DNA from: JAWLHU01 sp041690255
GTDB lineage: Bacteria > Bacillota > Sulfobacillia > Symbiobacteriales > Symbiobacteriaceae
Assembly: GCA_041690255.1 (NCBI GenBank)
Contig: JAWLHU010000017.1
Span: 1 to 64,000 of the forward strand
Direction of reading: 5' to 3'
Length of the DNA stretch: 64,000 bases
A program made the position numbers and the translations under genes. Below the pieces are notes generated by a model. The model had not been told where the DNA came from and ran no database searches. It was given only the letters and a program-made list of their open reading frames with translations. This document shows positions 1-7,934 of this stretch, one piece after another (position 1 is the stretch's first letter; each line of letters starts with the position of its first letter).

Positions 1-128
1 ATCCCCTTTTTTGTCGAACCCAGCCCGAATATTCTGGACGGAGCCCGCGTTGGCCGAAAAACCGAGCTATCTGCCCAAAATCGGCGGGAGCAGGACACTG
101 GTTAGGCAGCGTTATGACCTTCGTCGTC

Positions 129-633
129 TCATGGCTTCCCTTTCATCGGTGGCTTGTCTATACGGGCCAGTTTCTGGTTGAGCAACTTTCGTCGCTCCTC
201 GAGCATTCGGGGCTGGACAAAGGTGAAATCAAAGAGGCTTTCCAGAACGTCCAAGAGCCACTCAGCTTCACCTGGCTCTACGTCTAGCACTTGGTCAGTA
301 GCCGTGTCTTTTAGGGGGGTGCGCTGCAAAGTTCCTTACGTTTCTAACTGCATCTACTGCTTGTGAAAGGTACTGAGGTACGTTGGATAGAGTCATCAAG
401 GCGGTAATCTGCTGGGCAAGGCTAGCCTGATTGAGATCGTAGATGTCAGTGAGTACAGCCTGAAGTACGCGCCGGCTAAGTGCAGCACTCGCGTTTGGAC
501 TTAGATGCAGTATAGCTCCCGCTTCGGAAAAGTCTTTCGCATAGGGGTCTGGAACCTCCGGCCAGAGGTCGTTTATTCGCCGATGGGTAAATGAGGTCAC
601 GCCTGACTTCTTGGAGAATTGACAGGTATGCAT
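129..633 (-). pseudogene. DUF4145-family protein, frameshifted
   Basis: Two minus-strand reading frames together give one DUF4145 protein. The upstream frame carries the helical core and ends at the diagnostic FAAHP motif. The downstream frame resumes at KDTATDQ and continues with the typical DVEPGEAEW and FDFTFVQP blocks. The break is a run of six C (minus strand; G at 314-319). Removing one C restores AAHPLKDT without a gap. DUF4145 proteins often accompany restriction and abortive-infection genes, but their biochemical role is not established. The start is taken at ATG 633, which has GAGGG upstream; a TTG at 681 is possible. The frameshift may be a sequencing error in a homopolymer, a true lesion or phase variation. 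Confidence 0.75.
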
Positions 634-944
634 TGTCTGAGGTCCCTCTGACTTCTGTAGTACCTGTGACAAGATAGACAATTAGACTTCCACAATCGGG
701 CAGTGCGCATACTGGAGTTCATAACCCAGATTCGACTTAGCATGGTCCGATTGAGGCCACGCCTCAGTTTCGTCCCATTCCATGTGCACTGCCACTAAGC
801 AGTGTGGACATCGCATACTGGTGTATCGCCTTCCGTGCTACTTAACGAGTTACGCTTCATCAACGCCGGGACAAGCCTCCGATTGTGGCGACAAGCCCCG
901 CTTCGGCGTCCGTTGCCAGCACTTGATAGGTATGAGCCCAGCGC

Positions 945-1799
945 TCACAACACAAACAGTTTTACCTCGACCGCCCCGTCCGGGCTGACCCGCCTGCCCT
1001 GCAGATCGGACCGCAAGCCCTCCGCGTTTGTGATGAGATGGTCGGGGTCATAGACGACGCACCAGAGTGACTTGCAGGCAGGGTGTCGCCGGTAATGCTC
1101 AATATCGACGATCAGTTCGTCTCCAATCCGGCGGGCATGCGCTCGATCCCGAACAATCTTCGTTTCGATCACTAGGCTATAGGAGGGCAAGAGAAAGTCC
1201 ATTCGAGTGCTGGAACCTGCATAGCTTGGAGTAAACTCTTCTGGGCGAATGTCACTCACCCATGGACGTAACAGGGCGTGAAGCAAATCTTGCACGTCGT
1301 ATTCGCTGCCGAATGACAAAGGTTGGCAGCCTTTCCGGCGGTGTGTGAGAGGGTGCATGGCCCGGCGTAGGCCGCGAACAAGGACCTCCAACAGTTCTTC
1401 GACTTTCTCGGGCTTTCTGGGCTCGTTGTTCTGCTTTCGACCCCGAATCGGCTGAACATCGGGGTCTACATCCTGCGGCAAAACCCTGCCAGATCGGTAA
1501 TATCGAAGCCCGTTTTCTTCGAGAACCGCCTCAATTCGTGCGCGCTTCTCTCTCCACTGTGGCGTCCCTTCCTTCGGGGGAAGATCCATGAACTCCTCGA
1601 GCACGGTTCCCAGTACTCGAAGGCTATCAACGTTGGGGTCTTGTCCGGCCCGAAACAGCCACTCTTTCCACTTGGATCCATGCGATAACGCAGGAGGCTC
1701 ACCTGGCGCACCCGCTGAGATGAAGAGTTGATCTAATGTTGCATGCGAACCGGTGAGGACTTCACCAATAACGGCGCAGAGCGATCTCGACAGTCGCAT
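945..1799 (-). CDS. PD-(D/E)XK nuclease domain protein (DpnII/MboI-like C-terminus)
   Basis: A 284-residue protein. The C-terminal half (about residues 165-284) has the order SEYDVQDLLHALL, TPSYAGSSTRMDFLL, VIETK, then a DIEHYRRHP/CVVYDP stretch. This matches the PD-(D/E)XK nuclease fold of the DpnII/MboI-like family: Asp in RMDFLL and Glu-Lys in ETK are the expected catalytic residues, and SEYDVQ is the usual lead-in. The N-terminal 160 residues are helical, charged and not recognised. A GAGGAGG ribosome site lies 11 bases before the ATG. It is one of a same-strand series with AbiV-like and DUF4145 genes, so an antiphage role is likely but inferred. The target and trigger are unknown. Confidence 0.75.
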   Translation of the reverse strand: MRLSRSLCAVIGEVLTGSHATLDQLFISAGAPGEPPALSHGSKWKEWLFRAGQDPNVDSLRVLGTVLEEFMDLPPKEGTPQWREKRARIEAVLEENGLRYYRSGRVLPQDVDPDVQPIRGRKQNNEPRKPEKVEELLEVLVRGLRRAMHPLTHRRKGCQPLSFGSEYDVQDLLHALLRPWVSDIRPEEFTPSYAGSSTRMDFLLPSYSLVIETKIVRDRAHARRIGDELIVDIEHYRRHPACKSLWCVVYDPDHLITNAEGLRSDLQGRRVSPDGAVEVKLFVL

Positions 1800-1927
1800 G
1801 ATTTACATTGCCTCCTCTGACGCCGAACGTTAGGCGGCGTCACCGGCGACGGGCTAACCCGTCCATGTTGGCACCGCGACTACGTCGGCGTCCGGTGAAT
1901 GCCTTTGCTATTCAGTGGGCTGACCCA

Positions 1928-2773
1928 TCACGGCTCCCAGATCCATTGTCGTTGACGCGTCCGCAGTTCTTCTATGCTTACCTCAATTAAGGACATGTCG
2001 ATGTCGTATAGCGGGAATAGCCACGACTCCAGGATTCGTGCATGATCAGCGTCCGACCCAGCTAGTAGACCTCTGTCTGCGAGAGCCTGCAGCGTCCGAG
2101 TTCCCGTTTGGCGCCAGGTTTCATAGTGACTCTCGAGCGGCCAAGGCGACGCACGCCATATATCGGCTACAACGGCTAGCCCACCCACCGTCGCTACTCC
2201 GGACTTGTCCAGAGCTTTAATCAGCGAAAGTACTTCTGATTGGTAAAACCAACGGCTGAACTTTTCATCGTCTCGGACTCCACCAGGATTCCACCATATT
2301 TTGCCTTCATCTGTTTCAACGAAGTCGACGTATAGTGCTTCCTCGCGCTCCTGCGCTATTTCGTTTCGGAACACCCAGTCGGTATCATTTGGGCCATCAA
2401 GGTAATGACTCGCCCGCAGCATATCAACGTAATGGATGACCTCAGCGACGGTCGCTGGTCGGCCGTGGTACACCTTCGCATAGATGCCCTTGGCCAAGTG
2501 ATCATTGAAGCGCTTCAATTGCTTTGCTCTCCGGGACGCTGGCTGCGGGTCGCAGCGTACGGCATCGAGCATGATCAGGTATTTTGTCCCCTCTTCCTCA
2601 GCAATCAGGCGGAGTGCATGAGATGCCCGCCCATGGCCGTCTTTGGCCAGGGCTTCGGCTGCAGCGAGGAATCGAGTCGAGTTCTCCAACACGTGCCGGC
2701 ATCCCTCGGAAATCTCGGAGAAGAAATCCCTGTCTGAAAGGCTGTTCAACGAAGCGATTGCCCGCGGCTTCAT
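1928..2773 (-). CDS. AbiV-like HEPN abortive-infection protein
   Basis: A 281-residue soluble protein. Residues about 30-75 contain an ALAKDGHGRASHALRLIAEE-type helix pair followed by GTKYLIMLD. This resembles the N-terminal HEPN region of AbiV abortive-infection proteins, in which a long helix with an Ala-Glu-Glu-rich segment is typical. In the lactococcal prototype AbiV blocks phage translation; that role is only inferred here. The C-terminal 150 residues are acidic, Trp-rich and unassigned. GGAG lies eight bases before the ATG, and a perfect 8-bp palindrome is just upstream. It sits between the nuclease gene and an unknown gene in the defence-like island. Confidence 0.55.
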   Translation of the reverse strand: MKPRAIASLNSLSDRDFFSEISEGCRHVLENSTRFLAAAEALAKDGHGRASHALRLIAEEEGTKYLIMLDAVRCDPQPASRRAKQLKRFNDHLAKGIYAKVYHGRPATVAEVIHYVDMLRASHYLDGPNDTDWVFRNEIAQEREEALYVDFVETDEGKIWWNPGGVRDDEKFSRWFYQSEVLSLIKALDKSGVATVGGLAVVADIWRASPWPLESHYETWRQTGTRTLQALADRGLLAGSDADHARILESWLFPLYDIDMSLIEVSIEELRTRQRQWIWEP

Positions 2774-2793
2774 TCTTCCATCTCCTGCACATC

Positions 2794-2814
2794 CTGCTGG
2801 ATAACGTCCAGCAG
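2794..2814. promoter_or_regulatory. Inverted repeat before the AbiV-like gene
   Basis: CTGCTGGA and TCCAGCAG form a perfect 8-bp inverted repeat around a 5-base loop, 21-41 bases upstream of the AbiV-like start. It could be an operator or an mRNA hairpin near the ribosome binding site. There is no U-tract, so it is not an obvious terminator. Confidence 0.4.
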
Positions 2815-2919
2815 TTCACCTGTGACTGTCATTAGATAAACCCTTCGCTGGACCTCTCGATAGGCCGATAATTATCATGTTCTACTGCGTGTTAGGCAGG
2901 GGGCCTCTCCCCTCCGCAC

Positions 2920-3363
2920 TCAGCGCGCCTCTTTCCGCCGCGCCATAAACTGAATGAGATCGCGAACCGCCGCGTCGGCCATCTCGTCCTGATTGGTGAC
3001 CCCTTCGCCTCTCACGAACCTGACCGCTTCAGAACGCCAGTGCTCTGGTGCGGGAACGACCTTTGGTGTAATGATAACGCGCCTGAGGCCGTCGCTAGGA
3101 GTTGAACCAAAGAAGGGGGAGCCAACCTCGAAAATCACATCGGATGTGGCATTTCTCTCTGCATCGGTCATGGCGTAGAAGATGTGAACCGGCAAGGCAA
3201 TGAAGAGGTTCCAGAAATCAACCCCGAAATCGGACTCACAGAAGTCGAAGTGGCAGTCGCCTTCGAGGAGCGCAGTGATTGCACGGGCATCCCCGCGTAT
3301 CTTTAGCGCCTCGACAACAGCTGCAAGGAAGTCCTCCAGTCCAAACGGCCCCTGTGCACTCAT
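2920..3363 (-). CDS. Hypothetical protein (cassette gene)
   Basis: A 147-residue acidic protein that I do not recognise. It has no signal peptide or membrane segment. Aromatic patches (FDFCESDFGVDFW, ALPVHIFYAM) and a basic C-terminus (QFMARRKEAR) are visible. ATG 3363 is preferred over ATG 3384 because AAAGGA lies six bases upstream. The gene lies between two heptamers that obey the integron cassette rule: GTTAGGC before it (minus strand 3451-3445) and its complement GCCTAAC just after its stop (2897-2891). It is therefore a likely mobile cassette gene. Base composition is lower in GC than the main chromosome part of the window. Confidence 0.6.
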   Translation of the reverse strand: MSAQGPFGLEDFLAAVVEALKIRGDARAITALLEGDCHFDFCESDFGVDFWNLFIALPVHIFYAMTDAERNATSDVIFEVGSPFFGSTPSDGLRRVIITPKVVPAPEHWRSEAVRFVRGEGVTNQDEMADAAVRDLIQFMARRKEAR

Positions 3364-3444
3364 GGCTGTTCCTTTCTGCCGCATGATAAGCGGTGTCGTT
3401 CCACGCAGCGCTATCGCCCATCTTGTGCCTAGCGTCTTTGCTCT

Positions 3445-3535
3445 GCCTAACGTGTCGCGTTTGAGCGGCGCCGGGCAAACCTTTCGATTTCATCACCAAC
3501 CTGGCTTCGGCGATCGCTCCAAACGCTTGTTAGTC
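3445..3535 (-). other. Integron attC-like recombination site
   Basis: Read on the minus strand, GACTAAC (3535-3529) and GTTAGGC (3451-3445) are the outer R boxes. Inside them, GCGTTTGGAGCG and CGCTCAAACGC pair as the L boxes with a single extra G, which is the extrahelical base typical of attC sites. The TAACAAGCG opening is also typical. The outer boxes differ from each other at one position, as expected when the last box belongs to the next cassette. The site starts eight bases after the stop of the preceding gene. No integrase gene is visible. Confidence 0.6.
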
Positions 3536-3543
3536 GGACGCGA

Positions 3544-4053
3544 CTACTCTTCGTACGAGCCCTCGTGGTACAGGATGTTTGCCAATACGCCCGCGAGCAT
3601 GTACCGATGTGACTCCTCCATCTCATCGTAATGGGACTGGCCGCGATCAATGGCCGCCTGAATTCGGCCTGCGGCTGCGAGTATGAGGTCGCCCCAACCC
3701 TGCTTTCCGAAACCGCCCTGTTCAAGGAGCCAGAGGTATGTATCTGGAGTCAAGCGTGAGCCGTCTTCTCCAACCCATTGACGCCCTAGCTTCTGAATCC
3801 GTGATCCAGCCCACGCCCGCACGCGCTCACCAAGCCGATCCTCGTTGTCGTGGTAGTGCGCTGGCGGCGAGCAGGTGTCCAACCGATCGATGAGCGCATT
3901 GAGCAGGCCAGCGTAGCTATCGTCCTCAGGCTTATAGCAACTAGCCTCAGCGTCCCAGCTTAGTTCCCAGTTCGGCCGGATGTGTGATAGTGGACGAAGA
4001 ACCTCACGGTCAACCCATTCGCTTGCCGCAAAGAAGGCTCTCACCTTGCCCAC
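3544..4053 (-). CDS. Hypothetical protein (cassette gene)
   Basis: A 169-residue soluble protein without recognised family. It is rich in Trp and charged residues (WELSWDAEASCY, GGFGKQGWGDLILAAAGRIQAAIDRG) and ends in a Glu/Tyr-rich tail. GTG 4053 is preferred because GGGGGG lies six bases upstream; a longer reading from ATG 4098 would run through the cassette boundary at 4077-4071. The very short leader between the boundary and the start, and the attC-like site straight after the stop, are both typical of integron cassettes. Function is unknown; neighbours suggest defence. Confidence 0.6.
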   Translation of the reverse strand: MGKVRAFFAASEWVDREVLRPLSHIRPNWELSWDAEASCYKPEDDSYAGLLNALIDRLDTCSPPAHYHDNEDRLGERVRAWAGSRIQKLGRQWVGEDGSRLTPDTYLWLLEQGGFGKQGWGDLILAAAGRIQAAIDRGQSHYDEMEESHRYMLAGVLANILYHEGSYEE

Positions 4054-4070
4054 TGCGTTCCCCCCGTTCC

Positions 4071-4077
4071 GACTAAC
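4071..4077 (-). other. Cassette boundary heptamer
   Basis: Minus strand GTTAGTC. It is the exact complement of the GACTAAC box that opens the attC-like site after the downstream gene (3535-3529). In an integron cassette, the first bases of the cassette pair with its own terminal R'' box, so this marks the probable 5' end of the cassette. It deviates from GTTRRRY at one position. Confidence 0.5.
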
Positions 4078-4548
4078 ATCGTTTGCACCGGTCAGCATAT
4101 CTCCCAGTCAATGGCATTTTGTGCGAATAACCTCCCTCGAGGTAGGGATTGGAGACTCCGGAAATTGGAAGGACTGTGCCTTCACCACTCCTTGTAGAGC
4201 AGGGTTATACTGACCCCGATAACATTTTATCCGGCCAAGCCTCGGCACTCCGTCGGTTGCCTCTCCGACTACGGTTCCGAATAGTTCGTCTCTGATTACT
4301 TTCGACAAATAGGGGAACGAATCCTTTGGAGCTTCAGTATCAACTCATTAACGGCAACCGCCATACTGTCACATCCCTGTCCGTTACTTACATAACCGGC
4401 CCCGGGATAACGAACTTGAAACGCAAAAACCCGCCCGAGTCTTCACAGAGCAACGCTACCACTCATGTACAGATATGCAGGATCGCATAGCCCTACTTCT
4501 GGCATGGGCAGGCAGATGCGGTTGATGAACCCCTCTACTTGAGGTGCA
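4078..4548. other. Region without a convincing gene
   Basis: About 470 bases of lower-GC sequence. The only open frame of note (minus, 4108-4308) starts with TTG and has no ribosome binding site or recognisable family. No hairpin with a U-tract was seen. It may be remnant sequence at the edge of the island. Confidence 0.5.
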
Positions 4549-4743
4549 TCACTGAATGTTCCCAAGAGGAATGAACTTGCCGTCTTCCCCCAATCGAACG
4601 GCCTGGATGTCGCCCTGGATGATATCCAACCGGAGCCATTTGACTTGGACCGGGCGGGGGCTGACCAGAAAGAACCCAAATCCTGCTATGAGACCTCCGA
4701 CAATCACACCTGTGATGAGACCCTTGTACCAGGTCGCCTCCAT
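4549..4743 (-). CDS. Small single-pass membrane protein
   Basis: A 64-residue protein starting at ATG 4743, chosen because GGAGGG lies nine bases upstream; the open frame extends further but has no other good start. Residues about 7-27 (GLITGVIVGGLIAGFGFFLV) form one membrane helix near the N-terminus. This is followed by a short exposed tail, probably outside the cell, that includes VQVKWLRLDIIQGD. It could be an uncleaved signal anchor. No family recognised. It is separated from its neighbours by long non-coding stretches, so it is probably transcribed alone. Confidence 0.6.
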   Translation of the reverse strand: MEATWYKGLITGVIVGGLIAGFGFFLVSPRPVQVKWLRLDIIQGDIQAVRLGEDGKFIPLGNIQ

Positions 4744-5218
4744 GCGGCTTTTCCCTCCGGTTTCTAGGCGAACATAGTTACGGTGTAGCGAAGTAGGCGA
4801 GATCAGACTCAGCTGGCCAACTCCCGTATCCCCCGAATCTTGGCGAGTCGTCGGAACCCGAGTGAGCCCCATCCGGGGCAGAGCCCCCGCGACAGCCGCG
4901 GGTCCACCTCCGCCCATGTGTGACGAGGCAACTCTACATTCATTCAGCCACCTCCGAACAATGTTTACGATACAGTATTCCGCAACTATTCTCTTTAGCC
5001 TTCTGTGATGTTCGGAAAATTGACACAGAGGTGGCATAAGTGGTGGACGATCTGGTTAAGAGCCTGGGGATCAGTGGCGTCAGCAAGGGTGAAGTGTCGA
5101 GGGTCTGCGCCGATCTTCCGCAACCGGCCTCTAGAGGCGGCTTACCCCTATCTCTGGACGGATGTCTCCTGTCTCAAAGTCCAGCATGACCATGGCGGTT
5201 GTATTGGTGTTCGCGAGA
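4744..5218. other. Intergenic region, nothing recognised
   Basis: Roughly 475 bases between the small membrane protein and the hairpin at 5219. No frame with a credible start and ribosome site, no tRNA and no known RNA motif was found by eye. Confidence 0.5.
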
Positions 5219-5254
5219 CAACCCCCTGATGGTGAGATCACCACCAGGGGGTGC
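5219..5254 (-). terminator. Hairpin after the 5268-5876 gene
   Basis: ACCCCCTG-TGGTG pairs with CACCA-CAGGGGGT, with one mismatch, around a 4-base loop. It lies directly downstream of the stop of the minus-strand gene. The following sequence is only weakly T-rich, so it is an imperfect terminator. Confidence 0.5.
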
Positions 5255-5267
5255 CATTTGTCTGCGG

Positions 5268-5876
5268 TTACAGGCTCTCGGTCGGTGAGGGCTCCTTCGA
5301 TCCCCCGGCATCCTGCCCGCCGGAGATCTTCTCCCGCTCCTGGGGGTCGCCCAGGTCGAGGACGAGACCGGGCCAGTGCAGGCTCCCCTCGGGGATATAG
5401 TTGATATCGAAGCGCTCCCGGTAGCCCGTCTCGATCGTCAGTCGATTTTTGGGGCTGCTCAGCAGGGTGATCAGGTTGATCGTGACGTTGTTGCCGTTGC
5501 GGACGACCGGAATTGCCTTGAAGTCATCGCCGGGCGCTGCCTTCAGGACCACCAGCTTCGTGCCGGGGATCAGCCGGGCGTGGACCTTTTCGACCCGCTT
5601 GACCTGGATTCCCGCCCACCCCGCCACCCGAGTGAGCCGCTTGTCCGCCGCGGCGAAGATCTCAAGCATGGCGGGCGAGGAGATCCAGCCGCCGGACGGC
5701 TTGGCGTTTCCCTTGATCACTTCGGGGTTATCCTCCGGGGCGATCAGGTCCTCGGGCTTGGTGTTCATGAGGGCGTCCAGGGTGGACTGCTTCAGCACCT
5801 CATCCTTGGCGGCTGCCGCGGCCTCCATGACCCTCTTCGCCAGTTCGGGATCCATATTCCTGCGACCGATCGACAT
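5268..5876 (-). CDS. Hypothetical protein
   Basis: A 202-residue soluble protein I do not recognise. Residues 8-60 are helical and Ala/Glu-rich (MDPELAKRVMEAAAAAKDEV). The middle (about 75-165) looks like alternating strands with KLVVLKAAPGDDFKAIPVV and NNVTINLITLL. The C-terminus is disordered (SGGQDAGGSKEPSPTESL). There is no signal peptide or membrane helix. GGAGGG lies ten bases before ATG 5876. It is transcribed alone, followed by a hairpin. The composition matches the high-GC chromosome, so it lies outside the lower-GC island. Confidence 0.65.
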   Translation of the reverse strand: MSIGRRNMDPELAKRVMEAAAAAKDEVLKQSTLDALMNTKPEDLIAPEDNPEVIKGNAKPSGGWISSPAMLEIFAAADKRLTRVAGWAGIQVKRVEKVHARLIPGTKLVVLKAAPGDDFKAIPVVRNGNNVTINLITLLSSPKNRLTIETGYRERFDINYIPEGSLHWPGLVLDLGDPQEREKISGGQDAGGSKEPSPTESL

Positions 5877-6002
5877 CTGTACTCACCCTCCAAGATGTGT
5901 ATTGGAACTATCTGAATAAGATAGTACCACAGCGTCAAGGGTAAGTGCAACAGATATTTACAATAAAGGGATGAGATTCCGTAACCGCGATATTCGAGCC
6001 CA

Positions 6003-6038
6003 GAAGGAAAGCCCTGCAACCAGCGACGGCTGCAGGGC
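6003..6038 (-). terminator. Rho-independent terminator after ribU
   Basis: GCCCTGCA and TGCAGGGC form an 8-bp stem, followed on the minus strand by a TTTCCTT tract. It ends the FMN-regulated ribD-ribU unit. Confidence 0.7.
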
Positions 6039-6053
6039 CACGTGCGCGATCCG

Positions 6054-6629
6054 CTATGCCGCCTTCTGGGCGGGGCGCCCGACAAGAAAGGGCTGAAGCC
6101 GGCGGTAGAAGGCCAGGCTGACCGTGCTGGAGAGGACGCCCTTGAACAGGTTGAACGGGGTGGAGAGGGTCAGCGCTCCGAACCAGGCGGCCTGACCCGA
6201 CATGCCGTAGGCGGGGTAGATCACCAGGGCGTTGATCGGAATCAGCACGGCGGCCATGATCAGCGTGCCAATGGTGGCCGAGACGAAGCCCCAGCCCCAG
6301 TGCTTCAGGCCGGACTTCTCCAGCAGGCGGTGAGCGATGCCGGAGCCGATCACCAGGCCTGCACCGGCGGCGAAGTTGGCCAGGGCGCCGACCAGGCCCG
6401 AGCTGCCCCGACCGGAGATGAAGAAGAGCGTCGCCTTGATCCCCTGAATCGCCACGCCGGCGACGGGACCCATGGTATAGGTGGCGACGACGGCCGGCAC
6501 ATCGCCGGGATCGTACTTGAGGAACTCGGCGAAGGGCGGAATGTAGACCTCGCCAAAGAACATCAACAGGAAGGCCATGGCACCCATCATCGCAATCATA
6601 ACCATCCGGTGCAGGCGCTCGTTACGCAT
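6054..6629 (-). CDS. ribU: Riboflavin ECF transporter substrate-binding subunit RibU
   Basis: A 191-residue, five-to-six helix membrane protein of the energy-coupling factor S-component class. The RibU signature is clear: an N-terminal MVMIAMMGAMAFLLMFF helix, then PPFAEFLKYDPGDVPAVVATYTMGP. It would bind riboflavin outside the cell and work with the shared EcfAA'T module, which is not in this window. ATG 6629 is preferred because AAGGAG lies nine bases upstream, whereas ATG 6647 has no site. It follows ribD by about 60 bases under the same FMN riboswitch, so import is shut down when flavin is plentiful. A terminator follows. Confidence 0.92.
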   Translation of the reverse strand: MRNERLHRMVMIAMMGAMAFLLMFFGEVYIPPFAEFLKYDPGDVPAVVATYTMGPVAGVAIQGIKATLFFISGRGSSGLVGALANFAAGAGLVIGSGIAHRLLEKSGLKHWGWGFVSATIGTLIMAAVLIPINALVIYPAYGMSGQAAWFGALTLSTPFNLFKGVLSSTVSLAFYRRLQPFLVGRPAQKAA

Positions 6630-6690
6630 CTGAATCGACTCCTTCATCTTCTGGGTCCACGCCTCGGGGTCAGTCGTGGCCGGTTATGCC

Positions 6691-7836
6691 TCACTTCGGC
6701 AGGTCGCCCTCCAGGAGCACATCCTCGCCGATCGGGGTGACGCGGAGGTTCCCGATCAACTGCAGGGCCTGGGACATCTTCTCGAGACCCTGACCGGCAA
6801 CCGGCCCGGGAGCGGCGGCACCGCCGACCACCTTCGGAGCAACGTAGACCATAATGTGGTCAGCCAGGCCTTGGGAGAGGAAGGACCAGTGGACCCGGGC
6901 GCCACCCTCCACCAGGAGAGAGGTGATCCCCCGCCGGCCCAGTTCATCGAGCAGGGGCTCCAGCGCCACCACCTCGCCTCGCTCCGGCAGTTCCAGCGTC
7001 TCAGCGCCCTTCTCCCGGATCGCCTTCAGCTTGAGGGGGGAGGCGAGCTTGGTGGCAGCGACGATGGTCTTGTTCGGCATGGGCCGCTCCAGGAGTCTCG
7101 GGGAGAAGAGCATGGCGTTCAGATCGGTCCGGGCCATGGTGTCCAGGACAATCCGGAGCGGATCCCTGGGTTGCCAGCCCTCGTCGGGGCCCGGATCGAT
7201 TCCCCCCGCCCATCCGGGCAGCGGGCCGGGGACGGCGGGACGGGCGGTCAGCTCCGGGTCATCTCGCTTGGCGGTCGTCTCACCGATCAGGATCGCATCC
7301 ACCTGGTCACGGATCTGGTGCAGGTGGGCTCGGGCGACATCTCCGGTCACCCAGCGGCTGTCACCGGAGGTGCAGGCGATCTTGCCGTCCAGCGTCATGG
7401 CCCATTTGAGGATCACCAGGGGCCGCCCCGTCTGCTTCCAGGTCAGCCAGGCCCGGTTCAGCATGCGGGCGTCCGGCTCCATAAGCCCGGTCTCGACCTC
7501 AATGCCGGTCTCCGCAAGCGCTTCCAGGCGTGCATCGGGCATGGCGACCACGATCCGGGAGAGACCTGCCGCGCTCAGCGACTGAAGATCGGGGCGATCC
7601 GCCGGCAGCATGGTCAGGTAGGCCGTGGCCCCCCGGGCCCGCTCACCGGCTGCCTGCAGCGCCTGCTCCAGGGCGTTCGGTTCCCCGGCGACCCGGTTAT
7701 AGCCGGAGCCGGCGACATCGCCGTCCTGGACGATCATGCAGCCGATCATCGGGTCGGGGCGTGAGCGCCCCCGCCCCCGAGCAGCCAGCCGAAGGGCCTG
7801 GGTCATAAAGCCGAGGTCCAACTCTCGAAAGGACAC
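6691..7836 (-). CDS. ribD: RibD-like protein: degenerate deaminase plus pyrimidine reductase
   Basis: A 381-residue protein with the RibD layout. The C-terminal reductase (about residues 165-378) is intact: LKWAMTLDGKIA, GDSRWVTG, IRDQVDAILIGETTAKRDDPELTARP and LLVEGGARVHWSF. The N-terminal deaminase domain keeps its fold (RPDPMIGCMIVQDG) but has lost its active site. The zinc/catalytic His-Ala-Glu is Asn-Ala-Leu (GEPNALEQAL), and the PCxxxGxTPPC loop is replaced by LPADRPDLQ with no cysteine. Deamination is therefore not expected. GTG 7836 lies just after the riboswitch terminator and gives the usual N-terminal length; the frame is open further upstream through the terminator. It is co-transcribed with ribU. 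Confidence 0.88.
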   Translation of the reverse strand: MSFRELDLGFMTQALRLAARGRGRSRPDPMIGCMIVQDGDVAGSGYNRVAGEPNALEQALQAAGERARGATAYLTMLPADRPDLQSLSAAGLSRIVVAMPDARLEALAETGIEVETGLMEPDARMLNRAWLTWKQTGRPLVILKWAMTLDGKIACTSGDSRWVTGDVARAHLHQIRDQVDAILIGETTAKRDDPELTARPAVPGPLPGWAGGIDPGPDEGWQPRDPLRIVLDTMARTDLNAMLFSPRLLERPMPNKTIVAATKLASPLKLKAIREKGAETLELPERGEVVALEPLLDELGRRGITSLLVEGGARVHWSFLSQGLADHIMVYVAPKVVGGAAAPGPVAGQGLEKMSQALQLIGNLRVTPIGEDVLLEGDLPK

Positions 7837-7837
7837 G

Positions 7838-7875
7838 AAAAAAACACCCCCGAAGGTTGCCTTCGAGGGTGTTTT
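7838..7875 (-). terminator. Terminator of the FMN riboswitch
   Basis: On the minus strand, AACACCCTCGAAGG and CCTTCGGGGGTGTT form a long stem with a 3-base loop, followed by seven T. It lies between the FMN aptamer and the ribD start, so it is the transcription-attenuation platform. Confidence 0.9.
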
Positions 7876-7934
7876 AGGTAGCGCAAGAAAGACCCGTCGG
7901 AGCGCACAGAGGCGCGCCGGGGCTAGCTTTCTCA

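Noticed and set aside
1801..1927. Second attC site between the AbiV-like and nuclease genes
   Set aside because: GTTAGGC and a CACCGG/CCGGTG fold are present, but the boxes do not pair in the right order with a matching heptamer upstream of the AbiV-like gene, so I do not call it.
4108..4308. Open frame of 66 codons on the minus strand between the island and the small membrane gene
   Set aside because: TTG start, no ribosome binding site, no recognisable domain and no cassette boundary placed to fit it.
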